64,000 bases of DNA from an uncultured Paracoccaceae bacterium (GTDB taxonomy: Bacteria; Pseudomonadota; Alphaproteobacteria; Rhodobacterales; Rhodobacteraceae). Of this stretch, positions 57,084 to 64,000 are shown one piece after another. The notes below the pieces were generated by a model. The model was not told the DNA's origin, searched no databases, and saw only the letters and a list, made by a program, of their open reading frames with translations. Every line of letters begins with the position of its first letter. Position 1 is the first letter of the stretch. The DNA is taken from the NCBI GenBank assembly GCA_947500055.1, contig CANMQO010000008.1, positions 124,001 to 188,000 of the forward strand, written 5' to 3'. A program made the position numbers and the translations under genes.

Positions 57084-58202
57084 ATGCACAACGTTGCCAT
57101 CACCGGAACCGGGGTCTTCACGCCCAGCGAAATCATCACCAATGATGAACTCGTCACCGCCTTCAACGCTTATGCCGATCTGTGGAATGCCGAAAACGCG
57201 CAGGCCATCGCCTCGGGGCAGGCAGAGGCGAAGGAACATTCCTCCAGTGATTTCATCGTCGCCGCCTCGGGCATCGAACAGCGCTATGTGCTGGACAAGG
57301 ACGGCGTGCTGGACCCGTCGCGGATGTTTCCGCATCTGGCCGCCCGCCCCGATGATGAACCCGGGCACATGGCCGAGATCGGGGTCGATGCCGCCCAAAA
57401 AGCGCTGGCCATGGCGGGTATTGCGGCAAGTGACGTTGACCTGGTGATCTGTGCCGCCTCCAACATGGAACGCGCCTACCCGGCGATTGGCGTTGAAATT
57501 CAACAGCTTCTGGGCGCGGGTGGCTTTGCCTTCGACATGAATGTCGCCTGTTCCAGTGCAACCTTCGGCATCCAGACGGCGGCGGATATGATCCGTTCCG
57601 GCTCCATCCGTCGCGCGCTGGTGATCAACCCCGAGATTTGTTCGGCCCATCTGGAATGGCGCGACAGGGATTGCCATTTCATCTTTGGCGATGTGGCCAC
57701 GGCCACCCTGCTGGAACGCGATGAAGGCCTGACCGCCCCGCATTTCAAAATCCTCGGCACGCGCTGTGCCACCCAGTTCAGCAATAATATCCGCAACAAT
57801 AACGGCTATCTGCGCCGCACGCAGGACCGGATGGAAGACCGCCGCGACATGCAATTCATGCAAAACGGGCGCAAAGTGTTCAAAGAGGTGCTGCCGCTGG
57901 TCAGCAAACATATCGCCGACCATATGGCCGATACCGGCATCATGGCGGATGATCTGCGCAGGCTTTGGCTACATCAGGCCAACAAGACGATGAATGATTA
58001 TATCGGCAAGAAGGTGCTGGGTCGGGTGCCGGAATCGGGCGAGCAACCCAACATCCTGCAGGACTACGCGAACACATCCTCCGCCGGGTCGATCATTGCC
58101 TTTTCGAAATATTCCAACGATCTGGCCAAGGGCGACAAGGGCCTGATCTGTTCATTCGGGGCGGGCTATTCGGTCGGATCTGTCATCGTGGAGCGCGGAT
58201 AA
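57084..58202 (+). CDS. Beta-ketoacyl-ACP synthase III-like protein
   Basis: 372 aa, longer than typical FabH (about 320). Condensing enzyme fold with catalytic triad: Cys156 in FDMNVACSSATFG, His297 in LWLHQANKTMNDYIGKK, and Asn330 in DYANTSSAGSIIAF. Residues 30-85 contain an insert (AYADLWNAENAQAIASGQAEAKEHSSS). This long branch occurs in proteobacteria and may start fatty-acid or lipid-like chain synthesis from acyl-CoA. ATG 57084 with GAGGGGAGC upstream. No fab genes adjoin it. Confidence 0.88.
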   Translation: MHNVAITGTGVFTPSEIITNDELVTAFNAYADLWNAENAQAIASGQAEAKEHSSSDFIVAASGIEQRYVLDKDGVLDPSRMFPHLAARPDDEPGHMAEIGVDAAQKALAMAGIAASDVDLVICAASNMERAYPAIGVEIQQLLGAGGFAFDMNVACSSATFGIQTAADMIRSGSIRRALVINPEICSAHLEWRDRDCHFIFGDVATATLLERDEGLTAPHFKILGTRCATQFSNNIRNNNGYLRRTQDRMEDRRDMQFMQNGRKVFKEVLPLVSKHIADHMADTGIMADDLRRLWLHQANKTMNDYIGKKVLGRVPESGEQPNILQDYANTSSAGSIIAFSKYSNDLAKGDKGLICSFGAGYSVGSVIVERG

Positions 58203-58207
58203 TCATC

Positions 58208-58282
58208 ATGAAAACCACCATCGCCCTGACCCTGTTCCTGACCCTGACCGCCTGCGGCGTGCCATTGGTCCCGCTGGTTTAG
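58208..58282 (+). CDS. Tiny lipoprotein, 24 aa
   Basis: MKTTIALTLFLTLTACGVP then LVPLV: a signal peptide with lipobox LTAC and only nine residues after the Cys onset (Cys16). Starts 5 nt after the ketoacyl synthase stop with GGATAA upstream. Too short for standard gene calls, but the lipobox and coupling to the upstream gene support coding. Function unknown. Confidence 0.5.
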   Translation: MKTTIALTLFLTLTACGVPLVPLV

Positions 58283-58290
58283 GATTTCCC

Positions 58291-58310
58291 GCCCGGCCGA
58301 TAGGCCGGGC
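58291..58310 (+). terminator. Hairpin after the tiny lipoprotein
   Basis: Perfect 8-bp stem GCCCGGCC / GGCCGGGC with loop GATA, 8 nt after the stop codon; no T-tract. It joins a second, larger stem structure (58308-58369). Confidence 0.6.
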
Positions 58311-58369
58311 AGCCCCCAACCCTCCCCACGGGAGGGGGCTTCACCCCCACCCAGGGCCCGGGGGCTGCC
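58308..58369. repeat. Large imperfect inverted repeat
   Basis: Outer arms GGCAGCCCCC (58308-58317) and GGGGGCTGCC (58360-58369) with an inner CCCTCCC...GGAGGG stem. It resembles the CCCTCCCC element at 56865-56883, so both may be copies of one dispersed repeat. Confidence 0.55.
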
Positions 58370-58399
58370 CTCAACGTGACAAACGCTGGTTGCAAGAAG

Positions 58400-59107
58400 C
58401 TACCCGCTCACCCGTTGATGCACATCTTCCAGCGTCTCGACCCGTTCTGAATAGCGGTCGGTCAGCATCGGGCTGCGCCCGCGTGTCATCAGGGTGAATT
58501 TCGCCAATTCCTCCATCACATCAACGATCCGGTTATAAAGCGATGATGGCTTCATCCGCCCATCCTCAAATTCTTTCCAGGCCATGGGCACCGAGGATTG
58601 GTTGGGGATTGTGATCAACCGCATCCAGCGCCCCAGAATGCGCAGCTGGTTCACCGCGTTGAACGATTGCGACCCGCCGGACACCTGCATCACCGCCAGC
58701 GTCTTGCCTTGGGTGGGCCTGATCCCACCAATGGGCGATAGCGGAATCCAGTCGATCTGCGTCTTCATGATGCCGGTCATCGCCCCGTGCCGTTCCGGGC
58801 TGGACCAGACCATGCCTTCGGACCACATAACAAGCTCGCGCAGTTCGGCGACCTTGGGGTGATCGGCGTCCGCATCATCCGGCAAGGGCAGACCAGAGGG
58901 GTCAAAAAATCGCGTTTCGCAACCCAAGGCGCGCAGAACCCGCGCCCCTTCTTCGGCGCATAGCCGGGAATAACTGACGTCGCGTAAAGAGCCGTAAAGC
59001 AGCAAGATCCGGGCCGGGTGACCCGGATCATCCGGGCCGGTCAGTGCCGCGAAGTCCAGCGGCTGCAACGCGCCGGGCACGATATTGGGCATGTCGTCAA
59101 TGTTCAT
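58400..59107 (-). CDS. arsH: ArsH, NADPH-dependent FMN reductase
   Basis: Flavoprotein that oxidises trivalent organoarsenicals or reduces quinones/metal ions. 235 aa. ArsH signatures: [25 protein letters not shown] (about 33-57), [43 protein letters not shown] (about 99-122), [33 protein letters not shown] (about 129-161). No arsR, arsC or arsenite pump adjoins it, so it is an orphan arsH in this window. Confidence 0.93.
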   Translation of the reverse strand: MNIDDMPNIVPGALQPLDFAALTGPDDPGHPARILLLYGSLRDVSYSRLCAEEGARVLRALGCETRFFDPSGLPLPDDADADHPKVAELRELVMWSEGMVWSSPERHGAMTGIMKTQIDWIPLSPIGGIRPTQGKTLAVMQVSGGSQSFNAVNQLRILGRWMRLITIPNQSSVPMAWKEFEDGRMKPSSLYNRIVDVMEELAKFTLMTRGRSPMLTDRYSERVETLEDVHQRVSG

Positions 59108-59112
59108 CCGGG

Positions 59113-59595
59113 TCAGTCGTTTGCTTCAAGATGCATCTTCATCTCGATCAGAACCTTTTGCAGCGCGGTTGTTTCCTGCAACAGCCGCTTCGCTTCATTC
59201 ACCGAGATCACCCCGTCTTCGATGGAGCGGTTATATTCCGCCATCAGCAAGGCAAAACGCTGGCTGAGTTTGATCACATCAGAATTTACACCGCCTTCGC
59301 TATTCGCTCCGGTAGAATCGTAAGACATTGTAATTCCGCGCATTTCGGCCAATGCACCGGTGACATGCGGGTATGAAGCCTCGGCCTCCAGCGCCGCGAC
59401 CGCATCAACCGGCATGAAGCGGTCGCTATGCTCTTCCGCGGCAGAATAATAGCGGCCCAACGTGGCCTTCGACCGGCCGGTCAATGTACAGGCCGTTTCG
59501 ATCCCGACATCCTTTACCAAGGCTTCGGTGTGTTTTTTGAGGTAGCTTCCCCGTTCTCGCATTTTTTGTCCCCGGCTGCCGGGCCTGCCAACCAT
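59113..59595 (-). CDS. Helical protein with HTH-like N-terminus, unknown
   Basis: 160 aa. Residues 22-55 ([33 protein letters not shown]) form a helix-turn-helix-like pattern; C-terminal two thirds are helices ending in a coiled coil ([23 protein letters not shown]). Resembles phage CII-type regulators only in general form. ATG 59595 or 59562 are both possible starts. It lies 5 nt before arsH and is probably co-transcribed. Confidence 0.65.
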   Translation of the reverse strand: MVGRPGSRGQKMRERGSYLKKHTEALVKDVGIETACTLTGRSKATLGRYYSAAEEHSDRFMPVDAVAALEAEASYPHVTGALAEMRGITMSYDSTGANSEGGVNSDVIKLSQRFALLMAEYNRSIEDGVISVNEAKRLLQETTALQKVLIEMKMHLEAND

Positions 59596-59746
59596 CGTAG
59601 ACCCGCGTCAATATGCATATTAACTAACTGATTAAGCCACTGTTTGTCATTGATAAATCCAAAATGAAATTAATGATATCAAGACTTGCGTCACACCGTT
59701 TTCATCTTATTGTGCCTGCGCGAGGATGGCAGGGCCGGTCTGCAGG

Positions 59747-59775
59747 CTGACGGCACCTTGTCATATGAATATACT
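59747..59775 (+). promoter_or_regulatory. Likely tdk promoter
   Basis: CTGACG (59747-59752) and TATACT (59770-59775) with 17-nt spacing; a start near 59782 leaves a leader of about 14 nt with no Shine-Dalgarno before the tdk ATG. Confidence 0.5.
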
Positions 59776-59795
59776 TTGGAACGATAGTACCGACG

Positions 59796-60383
59796 ATGGC
59801 AAAGCTGTATTTTAATTATTCCACCATGAATGCAGGCAAATCCACAGTCCTGTTGCAAGCGTCCCATAATTACATCGAACGCGGCATGAAGACCTATCTG
59901 ATGATTGCCCAACTCGACAACCGGGCTGGCGAAGGCCGGATCGGCAGCCGCATCGGGATTGGTGCAGATGCCGATACATTCGCCCCGGGTGAGGACCTTT
60001 TCGACAAGATCAAGGCACGTCTTGATCAAGGCCCCTGCGCATGTGTTTTTGTGGATGAAGCCCAGTTTCTGGAGCGCCAGCAGGTCTGGCAACTGGCCCG
60101 CGCTGTGGATGACCTGAACGTGCCGGTGATGACTTATGGGCTGCGCGTTGATTTTATGGGTAAGCTCTTTCCCGGCTCTGCTGCCCTGCTCGCCCTCGCT
60201 GATGAAATGCGCGAGGTGCGCACGATCTGTCATTGCGGCAAGAAGGCCACAATGGTTGTCCGCAAGGATGAATACGGGCAGGTGCTGACCTCTGGTGACC
60301 AGATCGCCATTGGCGGCAATGACCGTTATGTTTCGCTATGCCGCCGCCATTGGCGCGAGGAAATGGGCGAAAACAAACTTTAG
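59796..60383 (+). CDS. tdk: Thymidine kinase
   Basis: Phosphorylates thymidine (and deoxyuridine). 195 aa, type II TK. Walker A STMNAGKSTVLLQASHNY (about 9-26), Walker B FVDEAQFL (about 85-92), lasso loop with YGLRVDFMGKLFPGS (about 116), and zinc ligands TICHCGKKAT (about 147-156) with further Cys near 186. No Shine-Dalgarno upstream. Converges with priA (4-nt overlap). Confidence 0.95.
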   Translation: MAKLYFNYSTMNAGKSTVLLQASHNYIERGMKTYLMIAQLDNRAGEGRIGSRIGIGADADTFAPGEDLFDKIKARLDQGPCACVFVDEAQFLERQQVWQLARAVDDLNVPVMTYGLRVDFMGKLFPGSAALLALADEMREVRTICHCGKKATMVVRKDEYGQVLTSGDQIAIGGNDRYVSLCRRHWREEMGENKL

Positions 60384-62572
60384 TAAAAACTCTGCGGGTC
60401 GATATCGATCGCCATGCGCAGGTTGGTCGGCAAGCGGAATTGACCGGCCCATTTGGCAAGCGCCTGTTGCAGGGGCGCGGTTTTCTCTGCCTTGACCAGC
60501 AACCGCACCCGATGACGCCCGCGCACCCGTGCAATTGGGGCCGGCGCAGGCCCAAAAACCTGCGCCCCGATCTGGCGCAATGGCATATCCATCCGCGCCA
60601 TCTCTGCCCCCAGATCAAAAACTTCCTGCACGTTCGGGCTGCTCAGGATGATGCCCGCCATGCGCCCATATGGCGGCACACCTGCGGCCCTGCGTTCCGC
60701 CGCCTCGGCTTTCCAGAAACTTTCCTCATCCCCGGCCAAAATCGCCCGAATGACACCATGTTCCGGCTGGTAAGTCTGCAAGAGTGCCTCCCCCGGGGTT
60801 TCGGCCCGCCCTGCCCGCCCTGCCACCTGCCGCATCAGCTGAAATGTGCGTTCAGCCGCGCGCAGATCCGACCCTTGCAGCCCCAGATCAGCGTCGATCA
60901 CGCCGACAAGTGTAAGCAGCGGAAAGTTGTGCCCCTTGGCCACCAGTTGCGTACCGATGATGATATCGGTTCCACCTTCGGCAATCTCTTCAATATGCGC
61001 TTTCATTGCGCGGGCCGATCCGTACAAGTCCGATGACAGGACCGCGATCCGGGCATCCGGGAAAAGCCCCGCAATTTCTTCGCCCATCCGCTCCACACCC
61101 GGGCCAACGGCGCTCAGCCGATCCTCGGCTTCGCAGGATGGGCAGACCGTCGGCATCGGCTTGGTTTCGCCGCATTGATGGCACATCAACCGCTTGAGGA
61201 ACCGGTGTTCGACCATCCGTGCATCGCATTGGTCGCAGCCGATCTGATGCCCACAGGCCCGGCAAAGTGTGACCGGCGCATACCCACGGCGGTTCAGGAA
61301 CACCAGCGATTGTTCACCCTTGTCCAGGCGGCTTTGGATGGCGCCCCGTAGGGTGGGTGAAACCCACCTGCCCCCCGGCACATCCTCCGCACGCATATCA
61401 ATCGCCGCCATTTTTGGCATGACGGCGGCACCAAAGCGCGATGTCAGCTCCAGCCGCGCGTATTTCCCGGCTTCCACATTCGCCCAGCTTTCAAGCGACG
61501 GCGTGGCCGAGGCCAGCACCACCTGTGCCCCGTCAATTGCCGCCCGCAGCACCGCCATGTCACGGGCATTATAAAGCACCCCATCCTCCTGCTTGTAGGA
61601 CGTGTCATGCTCCTCATCGACGACAATCAGGCCAAGATTCTGATAGGGTAGAAACAGGGCCGACCGGGCGCCCACCACCAGCTGCGCATCCCCCTGCCCG
61701 ACCATGCGCCAGCAGCGGCGGCGTTCGGTCATGGTGACCCCGGAATGCCATTCGGCGGGTTTCATGCCAAATCGGGCCTCGACCCGGTTGATAAACTCAC
61801 CCGACAGGGCAATCTCTGGCAGCAAGACCAGTGCCTGCCGCCCCATGCGCAGACATTCAGCCACAGCCTCCAGATAAACTTCGGTCTTGCCCGACCCGGT
61901 GACGCCTTTCAGCAAGGTCGTGCCGTAGGCGTCACTACGCAATGCGGCGCGCAAGGCCTCAGCCCCCGCCGCCTGATCCGGGCTCAGCGCCTTGCCACCA
62001 TAATCCGGATCCAGTCGGGGATAGGGGGTATCGCGCGGCGCCTCCTCCTCCCGCACAGCACCAAGCTTGACGAGGCCCTTCACCACAGAAGTGCCCACCC
62101 CCGCCATCTCTGCCACCTCGCGCAAAGTGAAGGACAAACCACCATAATCGCGCAGCACCGCCAGCACCTTCTCGCGCGCGCCGGTCATCCGGTCAGGCTC
62201 CTGATCACCCAGCCGATACACTTTGCGCATTGATTGCGCGTCGCCCAGACCGGGCGCACGGGTGCCAAGGCGCAGCATCGCGGGCATCGGTGTCAGCGTG
62301 TAGTCGGCAGCACGGCCCAGAAATTCGCGCATCTCATCACGCATCGGGGCGACATCCAGCACCCGGATCACCGACCGGATCTTGGCACGATCATAATCGC
62401 CCCGACCCGGCCCCCAAACGACGCCCAACACCTTGCGCGGGCCCAAAGGCACCTCGACAAAAGCACCCAGATGGCAACCACCCTCAGGCGCCTTGTAATC
62501 CAGCAAACGATCCAGCGGCTGGGTTGTCAGCACGCCGATCAGATCACCTTCATGGAAATAGCTCTCAGTCAT
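60380..62572 (-). CDS. priA: Primosomal protein N', replication restart helicase PriA
   Basis: 3'-to-5' DNA helicase that reloads the replisome at stalled forks. 730 aa. N-terminal 3'BD and circularly permuted winged helix (about 1-190), Walker A LKGVTGSGKTEVYLEAV (about 220-236), DEEH box IVVDEEHDTSYKQ (about 315-327), eight Cys zinc domain (CRACGHQIGCDQCDARM ... CHQCGE ... CPSCEAE, about 435-480) and helicase motifs V/VI (GTQLVAKGHNFPLLTLVGVIDAD, QVAGRAGRAETPGEALLQT). The codons at 61346-61367 match a REP core exactly yet encode a normal PriA segment (RWVSPTLR). Gene intact. Confidence 0.96.
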   Translation of the reverse strand: MTESYFHEGDLIGVLTTQPLDRLLDYKAPEGGCHLGAFVEVPLGPRKVLGVVWGPGRGDYDRAKIRSVIRVLDVAPMRDEMREFLGRAADYTLTPMPAMLRLGTRAPGLGDAQSMRKVYRLGDQEPDRMTGAREKVLAVLRDYGGLSFTLREVAEMAGVGTSVVKGLVKLGAVREEEAPRDTPYPRLDPDYGGKALSPDQAAGAEALRAALRSDAYGTTLLKGVTGSGKTEVYLEAVAECLRMGRQALVLLPEIALSGEFINRVEARFGMKPAEWHSGVTMTERRRCWRMVGQGDAQLVVGARSALFLPYQNLGLIVVDEEHDTSYKQEDGVLYNARDMAVLRAAIDGAQVVLASATPSLESWANVEAGKYARLELTSRFGAAVMPKMAAIDMRAEDVPGGRWVSPTLRGAIQSRLDKGEQSLVFLNRRGYAPVTLCRACGHQIGCDQCDARMVEHRFLKRLMCHQCGETKPMPTVCPSCEAEDRLSAVGPGVERMGEEIAGLFPDARIAVLSSDLYGSARAMKAHIEEIAEGGTDIIIGTQLVAKGHNFPLLTLVGVIDADLGLQGSDLRAAERTFQLMRQVAGRAGRAETPGEALLQTYQPEHGVIRAILAGDEESFWKAEAAERRAAGVPPYGRMAGIILSSPNVQEVFDLGAEMARMDMPLRQIGAQVFGPAPAPIARVRGRHRVRLLVKAEKTAPLQQALAKWAGQFRLPTNLRMAIDIDPQSFY
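61346..61367 (+). repeat. REP core inside priA
   Basis: 22 nt identical to 35972-35993 of the RAYT-flanking REP copy C (core GTAGGGTGGGTGAAACCCAC). On the coding strand it encodes RWVSPTLR in frame with priA. Confidence 0.8.
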
Positions 62573-62655
62573 GACCCGCCTTAAGGGTTTCCGCCGCCTG
62601 CCCGATCAGGTAAACGCTAGGCCAACAAACACCAACCCATCTGCGGAGTGAAGAG

Positions 62656-63309
62656 ATGAAGTTTTTTGTAGACACAGCCGAGATCGACCAGATCAAAGAA
62701 CTCAATGACCTTGGGATGGTGGACGGGGTCACGACCAACCCATCCCTGATCGCCAAATCAGGGCGCGATATCCTGGAAGTGACCAAGGAAATCTGCGACA
62801 TGGTCGATGGCCCGGTATCGGCCGAGGTCGTGGCACTCGATGCCGACGACATGCTGGCCGAAGGCCGCAAACTGGCCAAGATCGCCGACAATATTGCCGT
62901 CAAGGTTCCCTTGACATGGGCAGGCCTGAAAACCTGCAAAACCCTGACGGATGAAGGCATCATGGTCAACGTGACCTTGTGCTTCTCTGCCAATCAGGCG
63001 CTGCTCGCGGCCAAGGCCGGGGCCACCTTCATCAGCCCCTTTATCGGACGGCTTGATGATATCAACCTCGACGGGCTTGAACTGATCGAGGATATCCGCA
63101 CGATCTATGATAATTACGGTTTTGAAACCAACATCCTTGCCGCCTCCATCCGATCGGCCAACCACATGAGCGATTGCGCCAAGATCGGTGCCGATGTGGC
63201 GACCGCACCGCCAAACGTGATCAAGGCCATGGCCAACCACGTGCTGACGGATAAAGGGCTGGCAGCCTTCATGGCTGACGCGAAAAAGGCCGGGATCAAA
63301 ATCGTCTAA
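62656..63309 (+). CDS. Fructose-6-phosphate aldolase / transaldolase-like protein
   Basis: 217 aa single-domain TIM barrel of the TalC/FSA type. [38 protein letters not shown] at the N-terminus, catalytic Lys in [15 protein letters not shown] (about 83-97, Lys86), and [29 protein letters not shown] at the C-terminus. The short size is that of fructose-6-phosphate aldolases and small transaldolases, which cannot be separated here. Start ATG 62656 is preceded by GGAGTGAAGAG. Confidence 0.93.
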   Translation: MKFFVDTAEIDQIKELNDLGMVDGVTTNPSLIAKSGRDILEVTKEICDMVDGPVSAEVVALDADDMLAEGRKLAKIADNIAVKVPLTWAGLKTCKTLTDEGIMVNVTLCFSANQALLAAKAGATFISPFIGRLDDINLDGLELIEDIRTIYDNYGFETNILAASIRSANHMSDCAKIGADVATAPPNVIKAMANHVLTDKGLAAFMADAKKAGIKIV

Positions 63310-63321
63310 GGGAGCATAGCA

Positions 63322-64000
63322 ATGACCATCAGGGCCAAAACAACGCTGAGTGTTCTGGTCCTGATGGGCGCTCTCACCCCGGGCACGGCTGCCGCACGCC
63401 CCTGCACCTTCGACGAGACGATCCTGCTGTCTTGCACCGTCGAAGGCGGCGCACGAACACTCAACCTGTGCCTTGCAGGTGACACGCTGCATTACGCATT
63501 TGGCCCCACAGGTGGGACTCCAACACTGGAAATGACACGCAGCTTTGCAGATGTTGCCTACACGCCATTTGCGGGCACGGGCGCAACCATCTACGAAAAC
63601 GTCACACTTTATAACGGCAATTACGGGTACGAGATGTTCACATCGTCACGCCTGCGCGTTGACCCCGACGCAAAGGCCGAAGGCGGGATCATCGTGCGCC
63701 TGCCGGGTGGCGAAACGCAGACGCTGACCTGCGATGCGGGCGCCGTGCAACCGGACAACCCGTTTGACGGGATCGGCCAACTGGCGCTGCTGATGGGGGA
63801 TGGGCAGGATGACCCGCTCGGCTATTGTCTGGAACGGCTCAGCCCCGCGGCACCGGCCAGCACCTGCCTCGGGCGGCTGCGGGAACGGGATATCACGCGC
63901 GAAACCTGCGATCCGGCTACTGATAAAGCGCAGTGCTGGGGGTCAGAAGTGGCGGCGTGGGAGACTCTTGTCGACGCCCGTTTTGCTGCCGCGCTGGCCT
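63322..64000 (+). CDS. Secreted protein, LprI-like C-terminus, cut by the right edge
   Basis: 226 codons visible. Signal peptide MTIRAKTTLSVLVLMGALTPGTAAA; mature part Cys-rich (PCTFDETILLSCTVEGGARTLNLCLAG, SPAAPASTCLGRL, RETCDPATDKAQCWGSEVAAWETLVDARFAAALA). The last part, with CW..EVAAWETLVDARFAAAL, resembles the DUF1311/LprI lysozyme-inhibitor pattern. GGGAGC precedes the ATG at 63322. The C-terminus lies beyond the window. Confidence 0.75.
   Translation, partial: MTIRAKTTLSVLVLMGALTPGTAAARPCTFDETILLSCTVEGGARTLNLCLAGDTLHYAFGPTGGTPTLEMTRSFADVAYTPFAGTGATIYENVTLYNGNYGYEMFTSSRLRVDPDAKAEGGIIVRLPGGETQTLTCDAGAVQPDNPFDGIGQLALLMGDGQDDPLGYCLERLSPAAPASTCLGRLRERDITRETCDPATDKAQCWGSEVAAWETLVDARFAAALA

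Noticed and set aside
59620-59635. TTAA-N8-TTAA resembling a CtrA box
   Set aside because: CtrA sites have a 7-nt spacer; the spacer here is 8 and flanks do not fit.

Overview
The window is a chromosomal stretch of an alphaproteobacterium, almost certainly a Rhodobacteraceae (Roseobacter-group) marine bacterium. The reasons are high-GC coding sequence with dense ATGA-type overlaps, ectoine-degradation genes, an N-methylproline-demethylase-like flavoprotein, the mce/DUF1467 pair, and acyl-CoA ligase and dehydrogenase types typical of roseobacters. The genus cannot be fixed from sequence alone. Most of the window is core metabolism. No tRNA, rRNA, CRISPR array or prophage was seen.

Layout. 1-3334 (minus): ectoine catabolism (doeB cut by the window edge, doeA), then a secreted 5'-nucleotidase with its own terminator. 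3471-4852 (plus): DUF952 gene and pyrD. 4829-7096 (minus): two PaaI-like thioesterases and a MATE exporter, all overlapping. 7253-16658 (plus): fatty-acid beta-oxidation block with two MerR regulators, acyl-CoA dehydrogenase, GST, thiolase, NTF2-like protein, FadJ-type fusion and acyl-CoA ligase. 16764-18809 (minus): N-methylproline-demethylase-like oxidoreductase. 19941-24429 (minus): nucleoside salvage operon cdd-deoA-deoB-add-upp. 24540-30232: DUF3072 protein, VOC/cupin protein, maeB (with a 20-bp palindrome over its putative -10) and prpE. 30229-34975: LysM protein, nadK, glyA, small membrane proteins, a hydrolase and an entericidin-like peptide.

35119-37105 is the most accessory part. 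A DksA/TraR gene has its 5' end abutting a REP palindrome, followed by a REP-associated tyrosine transposase (RAYT) flanked by four REP copies and then a lower-GC GHKL-ATPase gene coupled to lepA. A fifth, 22-nt identical REP core lies inside priA at 61346-61367. From 37102 on: lepA, ppk2, dgkA, PAQR/hemolysin III, GFA enzyme, AraC regulator, M48 lipoprotein, histone-deacetylase-like amidohydrolase, a cytosolic trypsin-like protease paired with an unknown protein (46035-47644), nitroreductase, EI24 protein, mce, response regulator, aspS, carB, an AT-richer Nudix gene in a repeat-containing gap, a ketoacyl synthase III, arsH, tdk, priA, a fructose-6-phosphate aldolase-type transaldolase and a secreted protein cut by the right edge.

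How the genes fit together: the cell looks equipped to eat osmolytes (ectoine, betaines), fatty acids, propionate (prpE, mce) and nucleosides (5'-nucleotidase outside, deo/add/upp/cdd/tdk inside), feeding C3/C4 carbon through malic enzyme. The best candidates for undescribed biology are the RAYT/REP island with its effects on dksA and priA, the STAS-like plus GHKL protein, the trypsin-like protease pair, and the hairpin repeats at 16677-16748.
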